From the NCBI RefSeq assembly GCF_902859725.1, contig NZ_CADIJP010000015.1:83099-147098 (forward strand): DNA of 64,000 nucleotides. Direction: 5' to 3'. Numbering within the stretch: the stretch's first letter is position 1; each line of letters starts with the position of its first letter. The position numbers and the translations under genes were made by a program. Origin of the DNA: Achromobacter mucicolens. Lineage in GTDB: Bacteria > Pseudomonadota > Gammaproteobacteria > Burkholderiales > Burkholderiaceae_B. Below are positions 13,203-24,922 of this stretch, one piece after another. The notes beneath the pieces were generated by a model. That model did not search any database. It was not told where the DNA came from and saw only the letters and a list, made by a program, of their open reading frames with translations.

Positions 13203-16200
13203 ATGAATGCCCCCCTCACGCCCGCCGTCCGCGCGGCGCTCGAATCTGTTCAGCTCGACGACAAATACACCCTGCAGTCCGGCCGCGCCTGGATGAGTGG
13301 CATCCACGCGCTGGTGCGTCTGCCCATGATGCAGCGCGTGCGCGATGCGCAAGCAGGGTTGAATACGGCGGGATTCGTGTCGGGGTACCGGGGCTCGCCG
13401 CTGGGCGGCGTCGACCAGAACATGTGGAAGGCCGCCGCGCATCTGAAGGCGCACCACGTCGAGTTCCAGCCGGGCATCAATGAGGACCTGGCCGCGACGG
13501 CGGTGTGGGGCACGCAGCAGGTGAACCTTTTTCCCGGCGCAAAGTACGACGGCGTGTTCGGCATGTGGTACGGCAAGGGGCCGGGGGTGGACCGCTGCGG
13601 CGACGTCTTCAAGCATGCCAACGCGGCGGGCACGGCGCGCCACGGCGGCGTGCTGGTGGTGGCGGGCGATGACCACCCCGCCAAGTCGTCGACCCTGCCG
13701 CATCAGAGCGACCACATCCTGAAGGCTTGCATGATCCCAGTGCTGTTCCCGTCCAGCGTGCAGGAGGTGCTGGACTACGGCCTGCACGGCTGGGCGATGA
13801 GCCGGTACGCGGGGGTGTGGGTCGGCATGAAGTGCATCACCGACATCGTGGAGGTATCGGCGTCGGTGGACGTGGATCCGCACCGGGTGCGCATCGTGCT
13901 GCCCGAGGATTTCCAGCTGCCGCCGGACGGCCTGAACATCCGGCTGCCGGACACGCCGTTGCAGCAGGAAGCGCGGCTCTTGGACTACAAACTGTACGCG
14001 GCGCTGGCCTATGCGCGCGCCAACGGGTTGAACCGGGAGCTCTGGGAGGTGCCGCAGCAGGCGGCGCGCTTTGGCATCATGACCTCGGGCAAGGCCTATC
14101 TGGACACGCGCCAGGCGCTGTCGGACCTGGGGCTGTCCGAAGACGTGTGCCGGCGTATTGGCGTGCGGCTGTTCAAGGTGGGCATGGTGTGGCCGCTGGA
14201 GTCCGCGGGCACACAGCGGTTCGCGGAAGGACTGGACGAGATCCTGGTCGTCGAGGAAAAGCGTCAGGTGCTGGAGTATCAGCTGAAGGAGGAGCTGTTC
14301 AGCTGGATTGGCAGCGGCAAGAAGATTCCGCGGGTGGTGGGCAAGTTCGACGACAAGGACGGCGGCGAATGGTCGGTGCCGCAGGGCAACTGGCTGCTGC
14401 CGGCGCATTACGAGTTTTCGCCCGCGATGGTTGCCAAGGCGATCGCGGCGCGCCTATTGCGTTTCGCGTTGCCGGACGACGTGCGCGCGGGCATCGAGGC
14501 GCGGGTGGAATTCATCCGTGCGCGCGAAGCGGCGCTGGCGCGTCCGCGCGTGGTCGAGGAGCGCAAGCCCTGGTTCTGTTCGGGCTGTCCGCACAACACG
14601 TCGACGCGCCTGCCGGAGGGGTCTCGCGGCATGGCGGGCATCGGTTGCCACTACATGGTGCGATGGATGGACCGCGGCACGGACGTTTTCACGCAGATGG
14701 GCGGCGAGGGCGTGCCGTGGCTGGGGCAGGCGCCCTTTACCGAGGAAAAGCACGTGTTTGCGAACCTGGGCGATGGCACCTACTTCCATTCGGGGCTGCT
14801 GGCGATTCGGGCAGCGGTGGCGGCCAAGGCGCCAATCACGTACAAGATCCTCTTCAACGACGCGGTCGCGATGACGGGCGGGCAGCCGGTGGACGGCCCG
14901 ATCAGCGTGCCGATGATCACGCGCCAAGTGGCGGCCGAGGGCATCGAGAAGATCGTGGTGGTGACGGACGACCCCGGCAAGTACGTGGAGGTGTCGGACC
15001 TGGCGCCGGGTGTGCCGGTGCGACATCGCGACGAACTGGACGCGGTGATGCGCGAGCTGCGCGAGCATCCGGGCGTGTCGGTACTGATCTACGACCAGAC
15101 CTGCGCCACGGAAAAGCGCCGCCGCCGCAAGCGCAATGCCTATCCGGATCCGGCGCGCCGCGCGGTCATCAATGACCGGGTGTGCGAGGGGTGTGGCGAC
15201 TGCTCGGCGAAGTCGAACTGTCTGTCGGTGGAGCCGCTGGAGACCGAGTTCGGGCGCAAGCGCAAGATCAATCAGTCAAGCTGCAACAAGGACTTTTCCT
15301 GTCTGAAGGGCTTTTGCCCAAGCCTGGTGACGGTGGAAGGCGGCAAGCTGAGAAGGCCGCAGGCGCTGGCGCAATCGGGCGGCGCGCCGGACGAGGGTGT
15401 GCCCCTGCCGCGCCCGCACGGCCTGGACGTGCCTTACGGCGTGTTCATCGCGGGGGTGGGCGGCACGGGCGTGGTGACGATCGGCCAGTTGCTGGGCATG
15501 GCGGCGCACCTGGAGGGCAAGGGCTGTTCGGTGCTGGACATGGCGGGGCTGGCGCAGAAGGGCGGCGCGGTGTTTTCCCACGTGGTGCTGGCGGGGTCGC
15601 CGGACCATCTGCTGAATACGCGGGTGGCGATGGGCGAGGCAGACCTGCTGCTGGCGGGCGATCTGGTGGTGGCGACGAGTCCGGAGGCGATGGCCCGGGT
15701 GACGCCAGGCCGCACGCATGTGTTGCTCAATAGCGATACGGCGCCGACGGCGGCGTTCGTGTCGAACCCTTCGTGGACGCTGCCGGGCGCGAGCCTGACT
15801 TCGGATCTGCAAAGCGCGTGCGGCAAGGACAACCTGGCCGCGGTGGACGCAGCCGCGATGGCGGTGGTGCTGTTGGGCGATGCGATCTACTCAAATCCGC
15901 TGATGATGGGCTACGCATTTCAGAAGGGCTGGATACCGCTGTCGCGCGAGGCGCTGTTGCGGGCGATCGAACTGAACGGCCAGCAGGTGGCGAACAATCT
16001 TGCGGCATTCGCATGGGGGCGCCGCGCGGCGCACGAGCCGGCGGCGGTGGCGCGTCTGATGGCCAACGGCGGCGTGTCGCCCGCGCAGCCGGATGACATC
16101 ATCGAGATCACGCGGCCGCGAGCGCCGACGCCAGTGGCGGACTTGAAGCAGCCGGCGGGCGAACTGGCGCGGATGGTGGCGGTGCGCGAGGCGTTCCTGA

Positions 16201-16817
16201 CGCAGTACCAGGACGCGGCGTATGCAAAGCAGTACACGGATCTGGTGAACAAGGTGACGCTGGCGGAGCGGGAGGCGACGGGCACGAACCGATTGGCACT
16301 GGCGGTGGCGCGCTATTACTTCAAGCTGATGGCCTACAAGGACGAGTACGAAGTCGCGCGGCTGTACTCGGACGGGGAGTTTGTGAAGCGGGTGGGTGAG
16401 CAGTTCGAGGGGGATTGGAAGCTGCGCTTTCACCTGGCGCCTCCGGTGTTTGCGCGGCGGGACAAGGACGGGCATCTGATGAAGCGGGCTTACGGGCCGG
16501 GGATGCTGAAGGTGTTTGGCGTGCTGGCGCGGATGCGGTTCCTGCGGGGGTCGCGGTTCGATCCGTTCGGGTATACGAAGGAGCGGCGGGCGGAGCGGGC
16601 GTTGATCCAGGAGTATCGGGAGACGATGACGGCGATCTTGGGGAAGTTGAATCGCGGGAATCTGGATAAGGCGGTGGCGCTGGCTAGCGTGCCCGAGGAG
16701 ATTCGCGGGTACGGGCATGTGAAGGAGGCGTCGATGGCGCGGGCTGAGGCGACGCGGGAGGAGTTGTTGAAGGGGTTTACCGCGAGGGTGGTGGCGATTG
16801 GGGTTCGGGCGGCTTGA
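13203..16817 (+). CDS. Fused indolepyruvate:ferredoxin oxidoreductase
   Basis: A 1,204-residue 2-oxoacid:ferredoxin oxidoreductase in which the IorA- and IorB-type parts are one chain. Such proteins decarboxylate aryl-2-oxo acids (indolepyruvate, phenylpyruvate) to the acyl-CoA and reduce ferredoxin. Order: pyrimidine-binding and linker domains (about 1-440), thiamine-diphosphate domain (about 455-640, CSGCPHN near 460 and GDGTYFHSG), a Cys-rich iron-sulphur region (about 660-710, CEGCGDCSAKSNC then CNKDFSCLKGFC), a gamma domain (about 740-930, GVGGTGVVTIGQ), and a C-terminal DUF6537-type region (about 970-1195). GGAG six bases before the ATG supports the start. No ferredoxin gene is adjacent. 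The last 150 codons shift toward CGG and GGG, matching a G-rich plus strand that continues through the following repeat. Confidence 0.9.
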   Translation: MNAPLTPAVRAALESVQLDDKYTLQSGRAWMSGIHALVRLPMMQRVRDAQAGLNTAGFVSGYRGSPLGGVDQNMWKAAAHLKAHHVEFQPGINEDLAATAVWGTQQVNLFPGAKYDGVFGMWYGKGPGVDRCGDVFKHANAAGTARHGGVLVVAGDDHPAKSSTLPHQSDHILKACMIPVLFPSSVQEVLDYGLHGWAMSRYAGVWVGMKCITDIVEVSASVDVDPHRVRIVLPEDFQLPPDGLNIRLPDTPLQQEARLLDYKLYAALAYARANGLNRELWEVPQQAARFGIMTSGKAYLDTRQALSDLGLSEDVCRRIGVRLFKVGMVWPLESAGTQRFAEGLDEILVVEEKRQVLEYQLKEELFSWIGSGKKIPRVVGKFDDKDGGEWSVPQGNWLLPAHYEFSPAMVAKAIAARLLRFALPDDVRAGIEARVEFIRAREAALARPRVVEERKPWFCSGCPHNTSTRLPEGSRGMAGIGCHYMVRWMDRGTDVFTQMGGEGVPWLGQAPFTEEKHVFANLGDGTYFHSGLLAIRAAVAAKAPITYKILFNDAVAMTGGQPVDGPISVPMITRQVAAEGIEKIVVVTDDPGKYVEVSDLAPGVPVRHRDELDAVMRELREHPGVSVLIYDQTCATEKRRRRKRNAYPDPARRAVINDRVCEGCGDCSAKSNCLSVEPLETEFGRKRKINQSSCNKDFSCLKGFCPSLVTVEGGKLRRPQALAQSGGAPDEGVPLPRPHGLDVPYGVFIAGVGGTGVVTIGQLLGMAAHLEGKGCSVLDMAGLAQKGGAVFSHVVLAGSPDHLLNTRVAMGEADLLLAGDLVVATSPEAMARVTPGRTHVLLNSDTAPTAAFVSNPSWTLPGASLTSDLQSACGKDNLAAVDAAAMAVVLLGDAIYSNPLMMGYAFQKGWIPLSREALLRAIELNGQQVANNLAAFAWGRRAAHEPAAVARLMANGGVSPAQPDDIIEITRPRAPTPVADLKQPAGELARMVAVREAFLTQYQDAAYAKQYTDLVNKVTLAEREATGTNRLALAVARYYFKLMAYKDEYEVARLYSDGEFVKRVGEQFEGDWKLRFHLAPPVFARRDKDGHLMKRAYGPGMLKVFGVLARMRFLRGSRFDPFGYTKERRAERALIQEYRETMTAILGKLNRGNLDKAVALASVPEEIRGYGHVKEASMARAEATREELLKGFTARVVAIGVRAA

Positions 16818-16878
16818 ATCGTGATGGTTGCTGGCTGACGGCTGATGGCTGCCGGCGGTGGGAAAGGTTCTTTAGACG

Positions 16879-17042
16879 CCCGGCGCGGCGTCGGCCTGGG
16901 GCGCGCGGGGCTACGATTGCGGTCCGGAGCCTTCGCTCCGGACTGCCCCGTTGTCATCTTCGTCAGCGCCTTCGGCGCTTCCTTCAGATTCCCTCGGGCG
17001 CATCTACACGCCCCGCGCACCCCAGGCCGACGCCGCACCGGG
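16879..17042 (+). repeat. Structured intergenic repeat, copy A
   Basis: A 164-base element with inverted arms at 16879-16911 and 17010-17042 that match at 31 of 33 positions; both mismatches would be G-U pairs if the minus strand were RNA. Inside are a perfect 9-bp hairpin (GTCCGGAGC, loop CTTC, 16922-16943) and a 6-bp hairpin (AGCGCC, loop TTC, 16965-16979), then the conserved string TTCAGATTCCCTCGGGC. Related copies lie at 54550, 55331 (reverse) and 63869. No U-run follows any stem, so it is not a plain terminator. No coding frame in it looks real. Function unknown. Confidence 0.88.
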
Positions 17043-17136
17043 CTCGAGTGGCCAGAGCTTGGTGGGCGCTGGGTCGGGCGGAGTTCTTGAGGTGCTTTTC
17101 GACGGCAGCGTGGTTTTGAAGCAGTTTGCGCTGCCC

Positions 17137-17171
17137 GTCACCGTTCGGCCGCGCGGGCGGCCTCCGGTGAC
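17137..17171 (+). repeat. Second repeat hairpin, copy A
   Basis: Outer stem GTCACCG/CGGTGAC encloses inner stem GGCCGC/GCGGCC with loop GCGG. The same inner stem returns at 54802-54836 with outer stem GTCTCCG/CGGAGAC and, inverted, at 55233-55265 with a different outer stem. It lies 95 bases beyond the first structured block and is part of the same composite repeat. The 533 bases between the oxidoreductase gene and glpK hold only this repeat material. Confidence 0.75.
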
Positions 17172-17272
17172 TTACGCGGTGTCTTGCGTCGTGGCGATGA
17201 CGCTTCGCGTGTGGCGGCTTGGTTTTTGAGTTCTTGCCGCAGCGTAGGTGTCTGCGTAGGTGTCTCTGCGTA

Positions 17273-17334
17273 GGTGTCTGACACCCTTGAAATGACGGCC
17301 CAACTTGCCGCGGTGTCGCTGGGTGTCTGACACC
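17273..17334. repeat. Pair of GGTGTCTGACACC palindromes
   Basis: Perfect 13-bp palindromes (six-base arms around a central T) at 17273-17285 and 17322-17334, 49 bases apart. They are preceded by three TAGGTGTCT/GTAGGTGTCT-like half units (about 17246-17280). Identical pairs occur at 54897/54947 and 63774/63825. The last copy ends 17 bases beyond the glpK stop codon and could act in glpK mRNA 3' formation, but no T-run follows. Confidence 0.85.
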
Positions 17335-17351
17335 GGTTCTCCAATGCGCCC

Positions 17352-18864
<1,513 letters not shown>

Positions 18865-18878
<14 letters not shown>

Positions 18879-20319
18879 TGTTTTTCACGCCGTTCAGGTG
18901 TGCCCCGGCCAGCGGGTCGAGGCGTCTAAAGGAGAAGGTCGATGCCATGCACAGCAGGCCGATGACGACGAAGCCGGCGACCACGTCGCTGATGGCCAGC
19001 GTTTCGGCGCCGCGCAGCGACATGCTGATGTTCAGCGTGACCGCGGCCACCCCGACGCCCAGCGTGATGCCCAGTTGCTGCGCCATGGCCGAGAAGCTGC
19101 TGGCGCGGCTCATCTTGGAGGGCGGGATGTCGGCATAGGTTAGCGTATTTACCCCGGTGAACTGCAACGACCGGAAGAAGCCGCCCACCAGCAGGATGGC
19201 GATCATCAGCCAGACGGGCGTGGCCGGGTTGAAGGCGCCGCAGACGATGATGAAGCCGCCGGTCAGGATGGCGTTCAGGGTCAGCACGCGACGAAAGCCG
19301 AAGCGCTGCACGATGGGCGTGGCGACGAATTTCATCAGCAGCGCGCCGGCGGCGCTGGCGAAGGTGATGAGGCCGGCCGAGAACGGCGACAGCCCAAAGC
19401 CCACCTGCAGCAGCATGGCCAGGAGGAAAGGCGTGGCGCCGACGGCGAAGCGGCACAGGTTGCCGCCCAGCGTGGAGATGGCGAAGGTGGGAATCCGCAT
19501 CAAAGACAGGTCGATGATGGGATGTTCGGTGCGCCGCGCATGCACGCCGTACAGCAGGCCGCAGACGATGCCCACCCCGATGAGGCTGAGCAGGATGGGC
19601 AGCGGCATGACGTCGCGGCCGATGGCCTCGAAGCCGCTGACCAGCGTGGCCAGGCACACCGAGCTGAGCAGGAAGCCGACCCAGTCCAGGCGGGGCGTGC
19701 CGGTTTCGCGGATTTCCGCGACAAAACGCAGGACCAGGAAGATGCCCAGGATGCCGATCGGGATGTTGATCAGGAAGATCCAGTGCCACGACATGTACGT
19801 GACCATGAACCCGCCCAGCGGCGGTCCGATCACCGGCCCCAGCAGCGCCGGAATGGACAGGAAGGACATGGCCTTGAGCAGATCCTGCTTGGGCACGGTG
19901 CGCAAGAGGATGATCCGCCCCACGGGCACCATCATGGCGCCCGCCATGCCCTGCACGATCCGCGCCAGCACGAGCTGTTGCAGATCCTGCGACAGGGCGC
20001 AGGCGACGGAACTGAGCGTGAACAGGCCGATCGCGGTGATGAAGACGCGCCGGGCGCCGTAGCGGTCGGCCGCCCAGCCGCTGATGGGCACGAAGACGGC
20101 GACGGCCAGCAGGTAGGAGGTGATGGCCACGTTGAGCCGCACGGGGGTGGACCCCAGGGCCCGGGCCATGGCGGGCAGGGCGGTCGCCACGACGGTGGCG
20201 TCCAGCATCTGCATGAAGAGCGCGCACCCCACGATGAAGGGGATCATGCGCGCCGCGCGCACCGCGTCCGGGGTTGAGGGCGGAGCGGGATTGGCTGCGG
20301 CTGCGGATTCTGCGGACAT
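18865..20319 (-). CDS. MFS transporter, DHA2 (EmrB/QacA) drug-efflux type
   Basis: An inner-membrane proton antiporter of about 484 residues with some 13-14 hydrophobic segments. Family motifs are visible: [14 protein letters not shown] at the first helix (motif D1 of the 14-TM family), [13 protein letters not shown] (motif A), [15 protein letters not shown] (motif B) and [11 protein letters not shown] (motif C). The substrate is unknown; the family mostly exports drugs and other hydrophobic compounds. The ATG at 20319 is preferred; a TTG at 20334 with AGG in front would add five residues. The gene end overlaps glpK by 14 bases, an unusual pairing. It is divergent from the DUF3460 gene. Confidence 0.9.
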
Positions 20320-20417
20320 GTCGGAAGGCTGCAATGAGAGCCTGACGATTGTAACGCCGGGGATCCGGCCGCCGTGAAGTAAACTCGCGACATCTGCAAC
20401 CTAATGAAATTGGTGCC

Positions 20418-20606
20418 ATGGCGACCAACTACGAATCCGAGATCACCCAGTTCCTGAAGGACTACAAGAAATCCCACCCTGGCACGGAAGAGCGCCAGCG
20501 CGAGGGACGCGCCCGTCTCTGGGACAAGCCGCAGGACCAGGAACTGCTTGAAGGCTTCCGCGCGGCCCGCGTGGCGCAAAAGCCGTACGTGTATCAGGCC
20601 GACTGA
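20418..20606 (+). CDS. DUF3460 family small protein
   Basis: A 62-residue charged protein with no signal peptide or membrane segment. Its YESEITQFLKDYKKSHP start and GRARLWDKPQDQ centre match the DUF3460 family, which is confined to betaproteobacteria and found next to scpA and panC. Function unknown. It begins 99 bases from the divergent exporter and ends 16 bases before scpA, so it probably leads the DUF3460-scpA-panC transcript. Confidence 0.88.
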   Translation: MATNYESEITQFLKDYKKSHPGTEERQREGRARLWDKPQDQELLEGFRAARVAQKPYVYQAD

Positions 20607-20622
20607 TACTTTTGCGGCACAC

Positions 20623-22402
<1,780 letters not shown>

Positions 22403-22508
22403 GGCAGGCAGAAGGCGGGCTAGCCGCGGGCGCATGATGCGGGGTGTTTTGGTCACCCCCCTATCAGAATTGTCAGCTTACGCCGGCTGTGACACCGGGG
22501 CAGACTGT

Positions 22509-22527
22509 TTGCAATCCTACATTGCAA
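22509..22527. promoter_or_regulatory. TTGCAAT-N5-ATTGCAA palindrome before the LuxR-type gene
   Basis: A perfect inverted repeat with seven-base arms and spacer CCTAC ends 12 bases before the ATG of the one-domain LuxR-type gene. Arm length and roughly 19-bp span suit a dimeric helix-turn-helix protein such as that gene product. Its closeness to the start codon would suit autorepression. Seen directly; the binder is inferred. Confidence 0.55.
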
Positions 22528-22539
22528 GCGAGCTGCCCC

Positions 22540-22902
22540 ATGTCTTTTCCTCACCCCGAACTCGACGGCGTCCTGTCCTCCCTGACCGCCCGCGAACGCC
22601 AGATCGTCGATTACGTGGCGGCCGGCCGGGCCAACAAGGTCATCGCCATCGACCTGGGCATCTCCCTGCGCACGGTCGAGGCCCATCGCGCCCGCATCTT
22701 CGCCAAACTGGGCGCCCGCAACGCCATGCAGCTTGCGTGCCGGTTGTGTGCGCATGGGCGGTCAGGCGCCTCGCCCGTCCCGGGCGCGCAGTGGCGCCCC
22801 AACCCGATGCCGCCTCCGGGCGGTGCCAGCGCGCCGGCCCAGGTGCTGCACGAACCCGCCGGCGCCTACGGCGCATGCCCATCAAAACCGGTGCCTCCCT
22901 GA
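22540..22902 (+). CDS. Single-domain LuxR-type (GerE) DNA-binding protein
   Basis: A 120-residue protein made almost only of a LuxR/FixJ-type four-helix DNA-binding domain (about 10-72: LTARERQIVDYVAAGRANK, then LGISLRTVEAHRARI and FAKLGARNAMQL). No receiver or ligand-binding domain precedes it. The last 45 residues are rich in Pro, Ala and Gly and look disordered. FixJ-type proteins are normally switched by phosphorylation; lacking that module, this one must be controlled by its level or by a partner. The ATG at 22540 is preferred over an upstream one at 22444, whose extra 32 residues would span the palindrome. A 14-bp stem terminator follows at 22980. Confidence 0.82.
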   Translation: MSFPHPELDGVLSSLTARERQIVDYVAAGRANKVIAIDLGISLRTVEAHRARIFAKLGARNAMQLACRLCAHGRSGASPVPGAQWRPNPMPPPGGASAPAQVLHEPAGAYGACPSKPVPP

Positions 22903-22979
22903 CGTTGCCGCCACGCCTGTCGCGCCTGTCGGGCCTGCGGCGCTTGCCGCGCTGCCCCAATGCCGTCGCCCAATGAATT

Positions 22980-23012
22980 CGGGCCTGACGAACAGGGCGT
23001 TCGTCAGGCCCG
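22980..23012. terminator. Bidirectional stem-loop terminator
   Basis: A perfect 14-bp stem (CGGGCCTGACGAAC / GTTCGTCAGGCCCG) with loop AGGGC lies between the ends of the LuxR-type gene and the convergent lipoprotein gene. It is well placed to end both transcripts. T-runs are short on both sides, so termination strength is uncertain. Confidence 0.7.
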
Positions 23013-23074
23013 GAAAGGGGGCGGCGGCATGGTGTCCGGCGGCGTTCAGGCGCCGCAGGCGGACAGCCTTGCGA

Positions 23075-23857
23075 TCAGGGGCACTTGGGTGCGGCGGCGC
23101 TTGCCAGCTCGTCGATGGGGTCCAGATCCGGTTGGCGGGTCAGGTTGTAGTTCAGGTTGGGGGTCTGGCCGCCAATCGAGCGCACGCGCAGCACATTGTT
23201 GGCCGCAACCAGGAATTCCACCCGGACGTTGCCCTGGCCGTCCATCAGGATGACGCGCGGCGGACGTTCGTCGGTGGCGTCCCAGCAGCCTTGCTCGGAC
23301 ACGGGCGGACCCTTCTTGGGATCGTTGTCCAGGTAGGCGGTGCGGCCGCGCCAACGGCCATTGGGGGCCAGCGTCAGCGTCACGCGCTGGGCCGTGCATT
23401 GCATGGCGGGCGAGAAACACGGCAGCGTGCCCATGTAGGTCTGAGGCTGCGGCACCAGGCTGTGGGTGATGCCGCTGGGCGCGGCGGCAGGCGCCGCGGC
23501 GGGGGCAGGCGCCGATCCGCCCGATCCGCCCGAGCCGCCTTCGGCGCCTTCGGGCACGGGCTGGCCGTCTTCGGTGGTCTGGCCCGCGGCAACGGCCTGC
23601 TGGTTCTGGTTCTGCTGGCGGCGCGCGTCGGGCTTGAGCTCGATCTGCACTTGCGACGGGGCACGGATGATGTTGCGGTAGCCGGCGCCCGAGCCCTGAT
23701 ACTGCGCGTCGGTCACGGTGCTTTCCGCCGGCAGGTCGTAGTAGCCTTCGGCCTTCTGCTTGGCGCAGCCGGTAGCGCCTATCACGGCGCCCGCTAACAG
23801 CAGCCCCATGACGCCGAGTTTGGGGGAGCGGGAAACGATATCGACGCGCGCGGCCAT
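23075..23857 (-). CDS. NlpE-like lipoprotein
   Basis: A 260-residue probable outer-membrane lipoprotein. The N terminus has a basic start, a hydrophobic core and a lipobox-like GATGC, with the lipidated Cys at 31. Residues about 75-130 form a low-complexity linker rich in Gln, Gly, Ser, Ala and Pro. The C-terminal half (about 140-245) begins YMGTLPCFSPAMQCTAQRV and continues LTLAPNGRWRG, which resembles the NlpE N-terminal barrel (GxLPCxxC...LxLxxDG) and suggests a copper- or envelope-stress-related role. NlpE itself activates Cpx, but no Cpx genes are nearby. The NlpE relation is a family-pattern call of moderate strength. It converges on the LuxR-type gene and is divergent from pilD. Confidence 0.7.
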   Translation of the reverse strand: MAARVDIVSRSPKLGVMGLLLAGAVIGATGCAKQKAEGYYDLPAESTVTDAQYQGSGAGYRNIIRAPSQVQIELKPDARRQQNQNQQAVAAGQTTEDGQPVPEGAEGGSGGSGGSAPAPAAAPAAAPSGITHSLVPQPQTYMGTLPCFSPAMQCTAQRVTLTLAPNGRWRGRTAYLDNDPKKGPPVSEQGCWDATDERPPRVILMDGQGNVRVEFLVAANNVLRVRSIGGQTPNLNYNLTRQPDLDPIDELASAAAPKCP

Positions 23858-24060
23858 GGCAGCTTATCCGTGAATTGAGTCTGTCTCCGATTTTACGCAC
23901 TTATGCGAAGATTCGATACGTTCCCCTTAGCCGTTCCCGGGCATCTGCCGCACTTTATGCACAAATTACGACATGGCCGCGCGCGGCCCCTCATCCCTTG
24001 CGCCATCGCCGGCCTGTCGGATGGGCAGCCGTGTCCGGGCCACGCAGGGCGGTGACGGCG

Positions 24061-24912
24061 ATGTGGCAAATCCTTGATCTGCCGCTGGGCGTCTTCATTG
24101 GCGCGGCGGCGCTGGCCGGCTTGTTCGTGGGCAACTGGCTGACGGTGCTGACCCATCGGCTGCCGCGCATGATGGAGCGCGAGTGGCAGGCGCAGTGCAT
24201 GGACGCGGCCGGCAAGCCGCGGCCGCCGGGCCACTATGGCCTGTGGTCGCCGGCTTCGCATTGCCCCGCCTGCGAGGCGCCCCTGGACCGCATGGCGCGA
24301 ATTCCCCTGCTCGGCTGGCTGTTGCTGCGCGGCCGGTGCGCCGCCTGCCATGCGCCCATCGGCTGGCGCTATCCGGTTATCGAACTGCTGACCTGCGCGC
24401 TCTTTGCCGGCTGCGCGCTGCGCTTTGGCGCGACGCCCATCGCGCTTGCCGCCATGGGCCTGTCGGCCACGCTGGTGGCGCTGGCCTGGATCGATTTCGA
24501 AACGACGCTGCTGCCCGATGTGCTGACCCAGCCGCTGGTGTGGGCGGGTCTGCTGGTGAACCTCTTCGATGCGTTCGCCAGCGTGCAGATGGCGGTGGTC
24601 GGGGCGGTGGCGGGATACCTGTTCCTGTGGGTTATCTTTCATGTGTTCCGCCTGCTGACCGGGCGCGAAGGCATGGGGCAGGGCGACTTCAAGCTGCTGG
24701 CCGCGCTGGGCGCGTGGTTCGGCATCGAGGCCTTGCCGATGCTGCTCTTGAGCGCATCGCTGGTGGGCGTGCTGATTGGCGGCGCATTGACGCTGACCGG
24801 CCGCGCCCGCCGCGGCCAGCCCTTGCCCTTCGGACCCTATCTGGCGCTGGCCGGGCTGGTCATGTTGCTGTTGGGCGGCGAGCATGGCGTATTGCAATTC
24901 ATGAGCACATGA
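24061..24912 (+). CDS. pilD: Type IV prepilin peptidase / N-methyltransferase
   Basis: An inner-membrane aspartyl protease that cleaves and N-methylates type IV prepilins and type II secretion pseudopilins. The 283-residue chain has about seven to eight hydrophobic segments. The zinc-binding cytoplasmic loop has Cys68, Cys71, Cys93 and Cys96 (CPAC and CAAC), a mark of full PilD proteins. The catalytic aspartates are Asp145 (WIDFETTLLPD) and Asp209 (GMGQGDFK). No pilus assembly genes are adjacent in the window. It is followed after 10 bases by coaE; pilD-coaE-zapD is a common proteobacterial order. The upstream extension of the frame lacks a membrane pattern, so the ATG at 24061 is used. Confidence 0.95.
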   Translation: MWQILDLPLGVFIGAAALAGLFVGNWLTVLTHRLPRMMEREWQAQCMDAAGKPRPPGHYGLWSPASHCPACEAPLDRMARIPLLGWLLLRGRCAACHAPIGWRYPVIELLTCALFAGCALRFGATPIALAAMGLSATLVALAWIDFETTLLPDVLTQPLVWAGLLVNLFDAFASVQMAVVGAVAGYLFLWVIFHVFRLLTGREGMGQGDFKLLAALGAWFGIEALPMLLLSASLVGVLIGGALTLTGRARRGQPLPFGPYLALAGLVMLLLGGEHGVLQFMST

Positions 24913-24922
24913 GGAAAGGCGC

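Noticed and set aside
16922-16943. The GTCCGGAGC hairpin as an ordinary rho-independent terminator
   Set aside because: No T-run follows in any of the four copies, and it sits inside a larger conserved structure with covarying arms.
22444-22539. N-terminal extension of the LuxR-type protein
   Set aside because: The extra 32 codons span the palindrome and promoter region and do not resemble the family.
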